A stretch of 64,000 nt of DNA from Lewinellaceae bacterium. Its GTDB lineage: Bacteria > Bacteroidota > Bacteroidia > Chitinophagales > Saprospiraceae. Each line of letters starts with the position of its first letter. Positions within the stretch are counted from its first letter, which is position 1. Under the pieces are notes generated by a model that worked only from the letters and a program-made list of their open reading frames with translations, was not told the origin of the DNA and ran no database searches. This document shows, piece after piece, positions 15,790 to 24,710 of this stretch. The translations under genes and the position numbers were made by a program. The DNA is taken from assembly GCA_020636045.1 (NCBI GenBank), contig JACJYP010000010.1, positions 124,001 through 188,000 of the forward strand, read 5' to 3'.

Positions 15790-16932
15790 ATGAATAAATT
15801 CTGGTCAACGATTCTTGCCGGCGCCGTAGGCGGTCTAGTGACGTTTGGCGCAGCAAAAGTTCTTGAAAAGCCCCAGGTCACCACCGCCGCGACCGCTCCG
15901 GTGGCGCGCCAGGTGAACTACGGTTCCGCACCCGTGCCTTTTGATTTCACCAAAGCAGCCGAGCGCTCCATGTCTGCGGTCGTGCATATCAAGGCTTCCG
16001 AAAGCCAGCAACTCGCCCGGCAGCGGCAGCAACAGCAGCGCTACTCCGATCCTTTCGAATACTTTTTCGGCCGGAGTTTCGGCTACCAGCCTCAGCCCCG
16101 TTCGGGTACCGGATCGGGCGTGATCTATACTTCCGACGGCTATATTCTGACCAATAACCACGTCGTCGACTTCGCCGATGAGTTCGAAGTGACGCTGCAC
16201 GACAACCGCGAATACAAGGCGCGGCTCGTCGGCCGCGACGACAACACCGACATGGCGGTGATCAAGATCGATGCCAAAGACCTTCCCGCCATCGAACTGG
16301 GCAACTCGGACGATGTAAAAGTGGGCGAATGGGTACTGGCCGTGGGCAATCCTTTTGACCTGACATCTACCGTCACCGCAGGCATCGTCAGCGCCAAAGC
16401 CCGCGACATCAACATCATCAAGAGCGGCAAGGCCATCGAGTCGTTCATTCAGACCGACGCGGCGGTGAACCCCGGCAACTCCGGCGGCGCGCTCGTCGAC
16501 GTCAACGGCCGGCTGATCGGCATCAACTCCGCGATCGCCACCCCGACGGGTGTTTTTGCGGGTTACTCGTTCGCCATTCCGGTCAACCTCGTGAAGCGCA
16601 TCGCCGACGACCTGATCAATTACGGCGAATACCGCCGTCCCTATCTCGGCGTTGATATTGCCCCGATGGATTCCTACCTCGCTGAACAAATGGGCGTCAA
16701 CTATGTGCCGGGCGTGGCCGTGGTAAAGGTTTATCCCGACGGTTCCGCTGAAAAGTACGGCATCAAGATCAAAGACATCGTCACGAAAATAAATGGCAGA
16801 AACGTGACAAACACATCGGAACTGATCGAGCAGGTCAGTCGTTCTAAACTTGGTGAAACGGTCACGCTGACCGTGATGCGCGAAGGAAAAGAAAAAGACA
16901 TTCCGGTGCGCCTTCAGACGCGCACGCAGTAA
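15790..16932 (+). CDS. HtrA/DegQ-type periplasmic serine protease with one PDZ domain
   Basis: Envelope quality-control protease of the trypsin-like S1C family. The 380-residue product has an N-terminal signal anchor (residues 5-23), a linker rich in Q/R, and a protease domain with the triad H124 (TNNHVVD), D154 (NTDMAVI) and S231 (NPGNSGGAL). A single PDZ domain follows (about 285-375), with RRPYLGVDI as carboxylate-binding entry. Escherichia coli DegP has two PDZ domains; one is common in Bacteroidota paralogues. It is monocistronic and followed by a strong terminator. Confidence 0.93.
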   Translation: MNKFWSTILAGAVGGLVTFGAAKVLEKPQVTTAATAPVARQVNYGSAPVPFDFTKAAERSMSAVVHIKASESQQLARQRQQQQRYSDPFEYFFGRSFGYQPQPRSGTGSGVIYTSDGYILTNNHVVDFADEFEVTLHDNREYKARLVGRDDNTDMAVIKIDAKDLPAIELGNSDDVKVGEWVLAVGNPFDLTSTVTAGIVSAKARDINIIKSGKAIESFIQTDAAVNPGNSGGALVDVNGRLIGINSAIATPTGVFAGYSFAIPVNLVKRIADDLINYGEYRRPYLGVDIAPMDSYLAEQMGVNYVPGVAVVKVYPDGSAEKYGIKIKDIVTKINGRNVTNTSELIEQVSRSKLGETVTLTVMREGKEKDIPVRLQTRTQ

Positions 16933-16974
16933 AAGATATAAAGTAAAAGTTGGTTTTTCGTTTTGTTTTGATGT

Positions 16975-17007
16975 GTCTGCTCCGCGTAATGCGGGGCAGA
17001 CTTTTTT
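16975..17007 (+). terminator. Rho-independent terminator of the HtrA gene
   Basis: Stem GTCTGC.CCGC / GCGG.GCAGAC with loop GTAAT and one internal mismatch, followed by six T residues. Confidence 0.85.
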
Positions 17008-17350
17008 ATGTCCCGGCGGTGCCGTTTCCCGGAAAATTCGTTCATTTGCACCTGGAATTTATCCAAAAAGCCTCCCTTCCTGTGTACTTTCCTGCATCCA
17101 CATTTTCAAACACTCCCTGAGCGGCTGTTTGGATTCATCTCAATGGGCTAAAAATGGCTTTTTTGCCGCCATGCTTCCCCGGTTTTGCCAATCGCATTGC
17201 TATGCATTCGGGAACCGGATGGTATGTCTGCAAAAGGCTGCTTTTGCGCTCCGTCGGACAAATTCAAACACCCGTTGAACCTGCTCCCGTCATTTGCGCA
17301 CAATCTGATCGGCGCCGGGCGGGCAGCAACAGGGATCAATTGCTGATATT
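17008..17350. other. Gene-free gap between the HtrA terminator and the DUF4340 gene
   Basis: 343 bases without a credible ORF, repeat or RNA motif; it presumably contains the promoter of the DUF4340 gene, but no perfect TAnnTTTG was found. A short ORF that starts near 16973 runs through the terminator and is not credible. Confidence 0.5.
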
Positions 17351-18361
17351 ATGAAAAGAACCCTCCTGATGGCCGTCCTTTTTATCCTGCTTGGCGGCGG
17401 CGCGTGGTACGTCATAAGCGTCAAAAACGCGGAATCCGGCAGCCGCAACTCCTGGGACATGGAGTTTGCCGTGCCCAATACGGAAGATATTTACAAAATA
17501 TTCATTGCGGGCCGCAACGGGCAGACCGCGACCCTCGAACGCAAAGAGGAGTACTGGATGTACAACGGAAAATACCGCGCCCGCCCGAGCGCCGTCAGCA
17601 CCCTGCTGGAAACCATCGCCAAGATCAACGTGCGCTACATTCCGCCCCAGGCCACGGAGAAACACATGATCAAAAGCCTGGCGGCCGAAGGCATCAAGGT
17701 GGAGATATACGACAAAGCGGGCAAGGTCATGAAAAGTTACTACGTCGGCGGCGTCACCAACGACGAACTCGGCACATACGTGATGATGGAAAACGCCGAA
17801 CGCCCCTACGTGGCGCACATCCCTTCCTTTGTCGGGCAACTGCGCGTGCGCTACCTGCTGGGCGACGACAACTGGAAAGACCGCACCGTTTTTTCCGAAA
17901 AACCCGAATCGATCCAGTCCATCACGGTCGAATACCCGAAGATGAAAAGCGAGTCGTTCAGGCTGGAAAAGGTCGACGAGGCTTCCTACGCCGTCGTGCC
18001 CTATTTCAGCACCACGCCGCGGATCAATACACCGGTCAGAAAAGGCGTGCCGGAAGCCTACCTGCTGCAATACGAACAGCTCGGCGCCGAAAGTTTCGAG
18101 ACCCGGAATCCCGACCGGGATTCGGTCATGAGCCTGGTGCCATTTGCCATCGTGACCGTCAAAAAAACCGACAGCACGGAAAAAGTGGTGCGTTTCTGGC
18201 CCGCGATCACCCTCGAAACCCGCGAGGGGCGCAACTACATCGACCGCTTTTACGCCGACGTAGACCGGCAGGACTTCATGCTGGTGCAGGACCGCGTGTT
18301 TGGCCCGATCTTCCGGGGCTACCGGTACTTTTATGAAGGCGCGCAGCGGGTGAAGAATTGA
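17351..18361 (+). CDS. DUF4340-domain membrane-anchored protein
   Basis: A 336-residue protein with an N-terminal transmembrane anchor (about 4-22) and a periplasmic beta-rich body. The motif KEEYWMYNGKYRARPSAVSTLLETIAKI is typical of DUF4340. In other Bacteroidota such proteins commonly follow gldF/gldG-like ABC transporter genes; no such genes are near here, so the link is only by family. No catalytic residues are evident. The AT-rich block begins directly downstream. Confidence 0.75.
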   Translation: MKRTLLMAVLFILLGGGAWYVISVKNAESGSRNSWDMEFAVPNTEDIYKIFIAGRNGQTATLERKEEYWMYNGKYRARPSAVSTLLETIAKINVRYIPPQATEKHMIKSLAAEGIKVEIYDKAGKVMKSYYVGGVTNDELGTYVMMENAERPYVAHIPSFVGQLRVRYLLGDDNWKDRTVFSEKPESIQSITVEYPKMKSESFRLEKVDEASYAVVPYFSTTPRINTPVRKGVPEAYLLQYEQLGAESFETRNPDRDSVMSLVPFAIVTVKKTDSTEKVVRFWPAITLETREGRNYIDRFYADVDRQDFMLVQDRVFGPIFRGYRYFYEGAQRVKN

Positions 18362-18485
18362 GGAGGGCGCTGCGTTTATACCATTGCGCCGATAGTGTGA
18401 TTATGTATATATTTACGTGGGCTGGTTGGGGGATTGTGTGGCGGGAAGGGGATTTGCGTGACTTGTTTAATTGTTGGGAAATATG

Positions 18486-18521
18486 TGCACTTTTGATTAC
18501 GGATTTGCAATCAAAAGTGCA
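18486..18521. repeat. Perfect 13-bp inverted repeat upstream of the NERD gene
   Basis: TGCACTTTTGATT (18486-18498) and AATCAAAAGTGCA (18509-18521) with a 10-base loop. No T run follows, so it is less like a terminator and more like an operator or mRNA hairpin, 34 bases before the NERD start. Confidence 0.65.
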
Positions 18522-18555
18522 ACAGTACGATAGCTATGCATATTAAGAAAAAGGC

Positions 18556-19229
18556 ATGAATATTCTTAGAGGTTGGATAGGAGAAAAAAAAGCCACTTTT
18601 TTCTTGTGGCTATCGCTACGCAAAAAATCGTATCATAAATTTCATGATGTTATCTTACCTTCTAAAAATGGAACAACTCAAATAGACCACTTAATTATTT
18701 CAGCATATGGATTATTCATTGTAGAAACAAAGAATAAAAAAGGCTGGATTTTTGGATCTGAGAAAGAACCTAGCTGGACACAATCAATTTACGGAAGTAA
18801 GTATTCATTTCAAAACCCACTCAGACAAGTTTTTAGACAAAAAAAGGTCCTGTCTGAATTCCTGAATATAGATGAATCCAATATATACACTGTGGTCTGT
18901 TTCGTCGGAGATTGTAAATTCAAAACTAAATTACCTGATAACGTTATTAACTCGGGCATAGGTAGATATATAAAACGGTTTCGAAATCAGATACTCTTAA
19001 CTGAAGATGTCAATCTAATAGTCCAAGTAATAGAGAAGCATGTGTCTGAATCCTCACTTTCTAAAAGAGATCATATACGGTCTTTACGAAAACGACATTC
19101 TTCAAATACTATTTGTCCAATATGTGGTTCGAGCCTAATAGTAAGGACGGCAAAAAGGGCTCTAATATCGGCACGAAGTTTTTAGGGTGTGAAAATTATC
19201 CAAAATGTCGATTTACAAAAAACATATGA
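18556..19229 (+). pseudogene. NERD-domain protein with C-terminal topoisomerase-type zinc finger, frameshifted
   Basis: Residues 1-130 form a NERD (nuclease-related) domain: GEKKATFF near the start, IDHLIISAYGLFIVETKNKKGWIFG (the D...E.K-type site), then NPLRQVFRQKKVLSEFL. The open frame ends at 19185 in RTAKRALISARSF. Adding one base to the A run at 19152-19156 restores a full C4 zinc finger: CPICGSSLIVRTAKKGS, then TKFLGCENYPKCRFTKNI, with a stop at 19227-19229. The intact gene would encode about 224 residues. It is either a real inactivation or a sequencing error in the homopolymer. The base composition is AT-rich. NERD proteins occur in DNA-processing and defence contexts, but function here is unknown. 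Confidence 0.8.
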
Positions 19230-19435
19230 TGGCCGCTATAAAATCCTGGATCAACACGTATATTTGAATCCTGGCACATTAAACCGGGGATTTATTTACG
19301 ATACATCCGGCGTCGCAGATGATCACGAGCGCAAGGTGCAATGTGACAATACGTAGAAACGAGGATTTGTCCTCATGGCTTGTTCAACAACTACGGCGCT
19401 ACGGCAGTTGTCAGCGACTTTAAATATCAATAAAA

Positions 19436-20080
19436 ATGAATATAAAAGAGCACGTAGAAGGCAATGCCATTTTATATGTCCTTGGTATGCTTGTTACTGG
19501 TTTCCTTGGTGGAACAAGCGCTTCAGGATGGATGCAAAAAAATCAGGTAGCGGCATTAGAATCTACAATTAAATTTAAAGATACACAAATAAAAGCCTGT
19601 GAAACAAAGGCGATTGAGAACGCTGTTGATTGTTTCAAAAAGTATCAGAAAAAGATACATATAATGAATACGGCAACCAGAGGAGAGACGATTGTAGCAA
19701 AAATTAAATGGTATCTAAACGAAGTTCAGAATTTTCATTCCGAAGGTGTTTTTGTAATGCTGGAGAGCCTTGAAAATGTTAAGGAAGAAGCAAGTAAAGT
19801 ACCCGATTTGCTAATTGTTCATAGGCATGCTTTTCAAGAAAAAAAGGATGACCTTTTATTTCAAGCAATTGCTATTTACAAAGCAAAAAATGACAAAATC
19901 AATATTTTGATCTTCAGTGAATCTTTTTTGAACAAAGACACCTTAGCGATCTTTGAGAACAAACTGGACTCGGCTAAACTAAGAAGCAATGTAAAAACTA
20001 TTGGTGTTAACTATCGAAAATCACCCGATCGTTCAGGACAAATAATTAGAAACCTGGTATTATCCATGATGAAGGAATAA
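19436..20080 (+). CDS. Membrane-anchored protein of unknown function
   Basis: A 214-residue protein, AT-rich in codon use. The N-terminus has one transmembrane helix (about 10-32, ILYVLGMLVTGFLGGTSASGW), then a short coiled-coil region (QKNQVAALESTIKFKDTQIKACE). The cytoplasmic-looking domain that follows (about 80-214) alternates hydrophobic strands (VPDLLIVHRHAF, INILIFSESFL, VKTIGVNYR) with helices in a Rossmann-like order, resembling a receiver- or TIR-like fold without a recognisable active site. It follows the NERD gene by about 200 bases in the same direction. I do not recognise the family. Confidence 0.6.
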   Translation: MNIKEHVEGNAILYVLGMLVTGFLGGTSASGWMQKNQVAALESTIKFKDTQIKACETKAIENAVDCFKKYQKKIHIMNTATRGETIVAKIKWYLNEVQNFHSEGVFVMLESLENVKEEASKVPDLLIVHRHAFQEKKDDLLFQAIAIYKAKNDKINILIFSESFLNKDTLAIFENKLDSAKLRSNVKTIGVNYRKSPDRSGQIIRNLVLSMMKE

Positions 20081-20188
20081 TAATTTGCTGCGAACAAGGA
20101 TGCGCTTTCCATCCTCCCCACAGCAGGTTGCAATTGCAAAGTACGAGGGGATTGAGTAGCAAGCCAAACGTTTATAAACAAACCGGAA

Positions 20189-20569
20189 ATGAAAATCACA
20201 GACGAACATAACGAACGAATCGCAAAAATGACCTTTGCTTCGGTTTATCCGCACTACCTGGCAAAAGTGGAAAAGAAAGACAGAACGAGACAGGAACTGC
20301 ATCAGGTGATCACGTGGCTGACCGGTTTTGATGACATGAAAATACAGAACCTCATTGATGAAAAGGCAACATTTGAAACCTTTTTCCGGGATGCACGACT
20401 GAATCCGAATGCCCATCTTATCAAAGGAGTCATATGCGGTTACAGGATCGAGGAGATTGATAATCCATTGACACAAAAGGTAAGATATTTAGACAAACTG
20501 ATAGATGAACTGGCGAAAGGAAGAAAAATGGAGAAGATATTGCGTGAAGACGGATCGGGTGCCAAATGA
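20189..20569 (+). CDS. DUF2200 family protein
   Basis: A 126-residue cytosolic protein matching DUF2200 from end to end: MTFASVYPHYLAKVEKKDRT, LHQVITWLTGFDD, TFETFFRDARLNPNAHLIKGVICGYRIEEI, and the C-terminal VRYLDKLIDELAKGRKMEKILRED. Function is unknown. The family is small, widespread and often found on mobile or accessory DNA. It sits within the AT-rich block. Confidence 0.9.
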   Translation: MKITDEHNERIAKMTFASVYPHYLAKVEKKDRTRQELHQVITWLTGFDDMKIQNLIDEKATFETFFRDARLNPNAHLIKGVICGYRIEEIDNPLTQKVRYLDKLIDELAKGRKMEKILREDGSGAK

Positions 20570-20612
20570 TTTCAAGTTTTGCAACAACTATAAAATCTAA
20601 AAAAATGTCATA

Positions 20613-21404
20613 ATGAAAAAGATCATTAAAAGAACAATTGCCGGCACGCTGCTTTTTACAGTTGTGGGGATCGCGGGGTTGATAACCCTGATTTTTTATC
20701 CTCAGTCCTTGTTTGCAAATAAATTCGAACACAATCAATTTGTGGTTTATTACGACAAAGACTACAATATTGAAAAAGAAGCATTCCAGTCTATTCTGGA
20801 CAACGCCTATCAACTTGTTGAAAAGAGTGAACTGCACAATCCGGATTTCAGGTTCAGGTTATTTTTGGCGCATGATAATATCTATAATAAAATCGAGGGC
20901 CTCCAGGGCGGTGATGTGCTTGCCAGGGCGACTGCATGGAATATTGTATTTAAACAGGATATCGATATTGTAAACAACCGGATGTACACCGAACGGAGCA
21001 CAGTCGATCTGACAGAACTAATCGTACATGAAATGGTCCATGTCCTCCAGGCAGACCGATATGGTCTTTTCAATTTTAGCCCGCTGAAACATCCGCCTAT
21101 ATGGAAACTGGAAGGATACCCGGAATATATTGCCCGCAGGAAGCGTCTGAGTAGTGATTTCTACGATTTGCGCAAAGAGATGCAACGGTTTGTCTCGGCT
21201 AACGAAAATTCCAAACGAGAAACCTTCGAAGCAGTGGAAGGCCACTTTATGCCAACGTATTATTTTAAAGGCCGGATCATGACGGAATACCTAATGAACA
21301 TCAAGGGAATGACCTATGATGAAATCCTGAAAGACCAAAGAACGGAGGAGGAGGTTTTTGACGAAATGGTAGAATGGATGAATGAAGCCGGGGAAAAAGA
21401 GTAG
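20613..21404 (+). CDS. Membrane-anchored gluzincin-like metallopeptidase
   Basis: A 263-residue protein with an N-terminal transmembrane segment (about 9-30) and a zinc-peptidase signature, ELIVHEMVHVLQADRYG (HExxH at about residues 137-141). A downstream glutamate lies in WKLEGYPEYIARRKR (third zinc ligand candidate), an arrangement typical of peptidase MA-type gluzincins. The catalytic part would be extracytoplasmic. The substrate is unknown. It starts 43 bases after the DUF2200 gene and may be co-transcribed with it. Confidence 0.75.
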   Translation: MKKIIKRTIAGTLLFTVVGIAGLITLIFYPQSLFANKFEHNQFVVYYDKDYNIEKEAFQSILDNAYQLVEKSELHNPDFRFRLFLAHDNIYNKIEGLQGGDVLARATAWNIVFKQDIDIVNNRMYTERSTVDLTELIVHEMVHVLQADRYGLFNFSPLKHPPIWKLEGYPEYIARRKRLSSDFYDLRKEMQRFVSANENSKRETFEAVEGHFMPTYYFKGRIMTEYLMNIKGMTYDEILKDQRTEEEVFDEMVEWMNEAGEKE

Positions 21405-21461
21405 ATGTTCCAGGACAAAACAACCCTGTCGCTGGAATACGCGCTTCCTCTTCCGCCCGGC

Positions 21462-21481
21462 AAAAGCAAATGTTTGCTTTT
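21462..21481. promoter_or_regulatory. 20-bp palindrome before the AraC-type gene
   Basis: AAAAGCAAATGTTTGCTTTT has perfect 9-bp arms around TG, 14 bases before the ATG at 21496. A TAACTTTA -7-like box lies between. The position suits an autoregulatory operator. Confidence 0.55.
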
Positions 21482-21495
21482 CATAACTTTACAGG

Positions 21496-22398
21496 ATGAA
21501 GAAACTTGAAAGCATAAAGGAATTTTACCAGACCCGCCATAAATGGATACCCGATGAAATAAGAAACAATTTCGGGCATTTCAATCTGTTTCCCCTTGAG
21601 TACCCGGCCATAGGGAAAGGGGCGAAGCCACTGGAATACGGCAGGCGGGAATGGTATAATATTGTTTTGGTGTATGGCGGCGGCGGCTTGTAGTGTTCGG
21701 GGAATGAATACCCGGTTAAAAAACACGCGGTAGCTTTTACCAACCCTCATACGCCCTTTGGCTGGGAGGAACGGAATAAAATCACAAAGGGATATTTCTG
21801 CATCTTCAACGACCAGTTTTTAAACAAGGATAAACGAATTGTCAATTTCCCTCCCTTTCAAACCACGACAACTCCTTTCTGCGAACTGACCAAAGATGAA
21901 GCAAATACTGTAGAGTCTCTGTTCTCAAGGATGTTCAGAGAAATTCAATCGGACTATCTTTACAAATATGATGTTGCAAAGTTACTGGTTGAAGAAATCC
22001 TGCATGTCGCGATGAAATCTGCAAATTTTGAAGCCATTAACCGGTTCGGGCAATCTGCGTCCGAACGAATCACCATTCAGTTTTTGGAATTATTAGAACG
22101 CCAGTTTCCCATAGAAGCAACTTCGCAGACCTTACACCTGTTGTCCGCTTCTGATTTTGCCGACCAGTTAAATATACACGTCAACCATCTGAACAAGTCG
22201 GTAAAGGAAGTGACGGAAAAAAACACTACACAAATTATTATCGAGCGAATAATTCAGGAAGCCAAAACGCTGATCAGGCTCACCAACTGGAATATTTCAG
22301 AGATCGCTTTCTCATTGGGATTTAAAGAACCCACCCATTTTAACAACTATTTCAAGAAAGCGACAGGGCAAACGCCTACCCAGTACAGAAATATTTGA
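21496..22398 (+). pseudogene. AraC-family transcriptional regulator with in-frame amber codon
   Basis: One reading frame of 301 codons runs from 21496 to 22398, broken only by TAG at 21691-21693. Before it is the start of an AraC sensor domain (WYNIVLVYGGGGL). After it the same domain continues (SGNEYPVKKHAVAFTNPHTPFGWEERNK, GYFCIFNDQFL). The C-terminal double helix-turn-helix is intact (FADQLNIHVNHLNKSVKEVT, NISEIAFSLGFKEPTHFNNYFKKATGQTPTQYRNI). Homologous sensor domains carry LQF at the broken place, so TAGTGT may come from CAGTTT. Internal ATG 21931 could give a DNA-binding fragment. It probably once controlled the SDR gene at 22479. Confidence 0.85.
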
Positions 22399-22450
22399 TT
22401 CTTGTAACTATTGATTTGAAACCTGTTAGCCCGATAGCGAACAGACAATC

Positions 22451-22458
22451 TATATTTG
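22451..22458 (+). promoter_or_regulatory. -7 box upstream of the SDR gene
   Basis: TATATTTG matches TAnnTTTG 20 bases before the SDR start codon. The nearest TTTG upstream (22415) is too far away for a standard -33 element, which would fit an activator-dependent promoter. Confidence 0.4.
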
Positions 22459-22478
22459 TACATTAAAGTGCAAGGCGC

Positions 22479-23321
22479 ATGAAAAATAAAAAAGATGTAA
22501 TCGTACTCACCGGAGCAGGTCAGATCGGAATGGCCATCGCAAGAAGGGTGGCATACGGAAATAAAGTTATTGTTGCTGACTGGAAAATTGAAAATGCCGG
22601 CAACATTGCCAGGATCATGACCGAAGCGGGTTTTGATGTCGTGCCTTTCAAGGTGGATATTTCGGATAAAGGCTCCGTTTTGAAATTAATCGACGCCGCC
22701 CAAAGGGAAGGTGACCTTTCTATGTTCATCAATGCGGCCGGTGTGTCACCAAGTCAGGCGCCCGTCGAACAGATATTAAAAGTGGATTTATACGGTACTG
22801 CCCTGCTTTTGGAGGAATTTGGTAAAGTGATCAGGGAAGGCGGGACCGCGGTTACTATTTCCAGCCAGTCCGGCCACAGAATGCCGGCTCTAACCCCTGA
22901 AGAAGATCGACTTTTAGCCACAACGCCGACAGAGGAATTGCTGGATTTAGAAATACTGCAGCCCAAAAACATCAAAGATACGCTGCACGCTTACCAAATG
23001 GCAAAACGCTGCAATGTCAAACGGGTAATGGCGGAAGCGGTAAAATGGGGAGAAAAAGGCGCAAGGGTCAATTCCATTTCGCCCGGTATTATTATTACTC
23101 CCCTGGCCCTGGATGAGATCAACGGGCCAAGGGGCGACTTTTACAAAAATATGTTTGCAAAATGTCCTGCCGGCCGGCCGGGCATTGCAGATGAAGTTGC
23201 CAATGTGGCTGAATTGTTATTGTCGGAAAAAGGCGCCTTCATCACGGGCGCCGATTTTCTGATCGACGGCGGAGCGACCGCTTCTTATTTCTACGGACCG
23301 CTTCAGCCTGAGAATAATTGA
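22479..23321 (+). CDS. SDR family NAD(P)-dependent oxidoreductase
   Basis: A 280-residue short-chain dehydrogenase. It has the cofactor motif TGAGQIG (11-17), NAAG (85-88), a catalytic serine in TISSQSG (S129), the YxxxK pair Y172/K176 (YQMAKRC) and the ISPGIIITPL segment. A 35-residue insertion between the Ser and Tyr regions (TPEEDRLLATTPTEELLDLEIL) is typical of the subgroup found next to AraC regulators. The reaction is reversible alcohol/ketone oxidoreduction on an unknown substrate. The regulator immediately upstream is broken, so control may be lost. Confidence 0.92.
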   Translation: MKNKKDVIVLTGAGQIGMAIARRVAYGNKVIVADWKIENAGNIARIMTEAGFDVVPFKVDISDKGSVLKLIDAAQREGDLSMFINAAGVSPSQAPVEQILKVDLYGTALLLEEFGKVIREGGTAVTISSQSGHRMPALTPEEDRLLATTPTEELLDLEILQPKNIKDTLHAYQMAKRCNVKRVMAEAVKWGEKGARVNSISPGIIITPLALDEINGPRGDFYKNMFAKCPAGRPGIADEVANVAELLLSEKGAFITGADFLIDGGATASYFYGPLQPENN

Positions 23322-23691
23322 TCGTGTGTTTATATCTTGCTCATCTGATTCCGAGCAGTATGTTTTATTTTTAAATTCTCGCCCCTAACTCCCAGAGCGT
23401 GTAGGGGGTACATGCCTGATGGGGTATTTCGCTCCTTATAGTATCATGTTCCTTCTGTAGAACCTGGCCGGCTCCCATGAAGTGGTGGCACCGGCCTTAA
23501 ACCATTGTCCCGATCTTGTCGGGCGCCATAATTTTGTGTATATTTACACAATCTGTTTTTGGTTTGTGTGTCGGGAGGGAAGGCTGATTCGAGGTACGTT
23601 ATGAATATTACTCGGAGCCCTTTTTGGGCTTTTGCATTACTCAGGTATTTTTGAAATGGCTTCTAATCGTCGTCAGGAAAAATAACAAATC
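23322..23691. other. Gene-free gap with a diverged GCCGGCTCC repeat and a likely 5' region
   Basis: 370 bases without a gene. Around 23468-23500 is GGCCGGCTCCCATGAAGTGG, a diverged half of the nested repeat at 11252-11398. Around 23530-23600, TTGTGTATATTTACAC followed by a GTGTGTCGGGAGGG-type stretch resembles the region 18400-18450 before the NERD gene, so both may be related upstream segments. Confidence 0.45.
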
Positions 23692-24636
23692 ATGAAAAGA
23701 AACCTGCTCGCTATTTTGCTGATATTTCCGTTAGTTGTAAAAGGACAACTAAAGATTGAAGGAATATATCCAAAACATCAGTATTACTCAGGCCAGGTGT
23801 CATTGCTGCTGGCAGGTGATTCATCTGTAAGTACTACTGGTTACACTTCATTTCAGGTATTGAGTAGCAATGGCGATACAATTACAAAAGAGACAGGGCC
23901 TAGTTACTTTTTACCGCAAAATGAAGTCAGAACCTATACACTTGAGTTGAATGAAGGGGTCTCAAATTTACCTGAAAACTTATGCGGGACCCTGTACTTA
24001 AAATTTCCGCACTGGTCAATAGACTTCTGCCTGAACAATACGATTCAGGATGGCGCTGGCGGGACTGTCGATTGCAATAAAATAGAAATCACTGACATAG
24101 TATATTCAGGTGAACACTGGGATTATATGGTATCGGTAATTCTTACCAGTAACGATTCGACAGGCACCGGGGTTACCGGTTATACATCAATGCAACTCTT
24201 TAATGAAGAAGGAGATAGTTTGACGTATAAAACCGGTCCAATCCATATTTTGCCTATGTTTACAACAGATACAATTGTCTACAATCTTAAGTTAATTAAT
24301 GAAAGTCTTAACGACCCAATTAACCTGGAATCCAGTTGTTTTGAACTCCGATTAGAAAACCCGGATTGTTCGATAAACTATTGTTCTATTATTTCAAACA
24401 CTTTAGAAGCAGATGATACAAAATTCAGGATATTCCCGAATCCGACCAGTGATGAACTTCGTATAGAAGGAATTACCCCAAGGGCAGTTGAGGTGTTGGG
24501 CTCAAAAGGTGGAACGTTGATAAGCGAATTGAATAATACAGACAGGCTTGATGTTTCAAGTCTTCCAAATGGCGTTTATATTGTAAGGATCTATACTGAT
24601 AGAAAAATTTTCAACAAACAATTAATTAAAATATAG
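23692..24636 (+). CDS. T9SS type A cargo protein with an internal duplication
   Basis: A 314-residue protein with a signal peptide (about 1-18). Two homologous beta domains of about 105 residues follow: TGYTSFQVLSSNGDTITKETGP...LPENLCGTLYLKFPHWSIDFC, then TGYTSMQLFNEEGDSLTYKTGP...SSCFELRLENPDCSINYC. The C-terminal sorting domain (about 240-314) has FRIFPNPTSDELRIEG, LDVSSLPNGVYIVRIYT and the final KQLIKI. It would be secreted by T9SS. The role of the repeated domain is unknown. Confidence 0.85.
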   Translation: MKRNLLAILLIFPLVVKGQLKIEGIYPKHQYYSGQVSLLLAGDSSVSTTGYTSFQVLSSNGDTITKETGPSYFLPQNEVRTYTLELNEGVSNLPENLCGTLYLKFPHWSIDFCLNNTIQDGAGGTVDCNKIEITDIVYSGEHWDYMVSVILTSNDSTGTGVTGYTSMQLFNEEGDSLTYKTGPIHILPMFTTDTIVYNLKLINESLNDPINLESSCFELRLENPDCSINYCSIISNTLEADDTKFRIFPNPTSDELRIEGITPRAVEVLGSKGGTLISELNNTDRLDVSSLPNGVYIVRIYTDRKIFNKQLIKI

Positions 24637-24710
24637 CCCCGAAAGCAATTTATACATGGCCATACTTGCCAAGCCGCCATACTTTCAGACACATTTAATG
24701 TTAAGCCAAT

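Noticed and set aside
18358..18546. 62-codon frame before the NERD gene
   Set aside because: It overlaps the perfect hairpin at 18486-18521 and a region similar to 23530-23600; no protein-like pattern.
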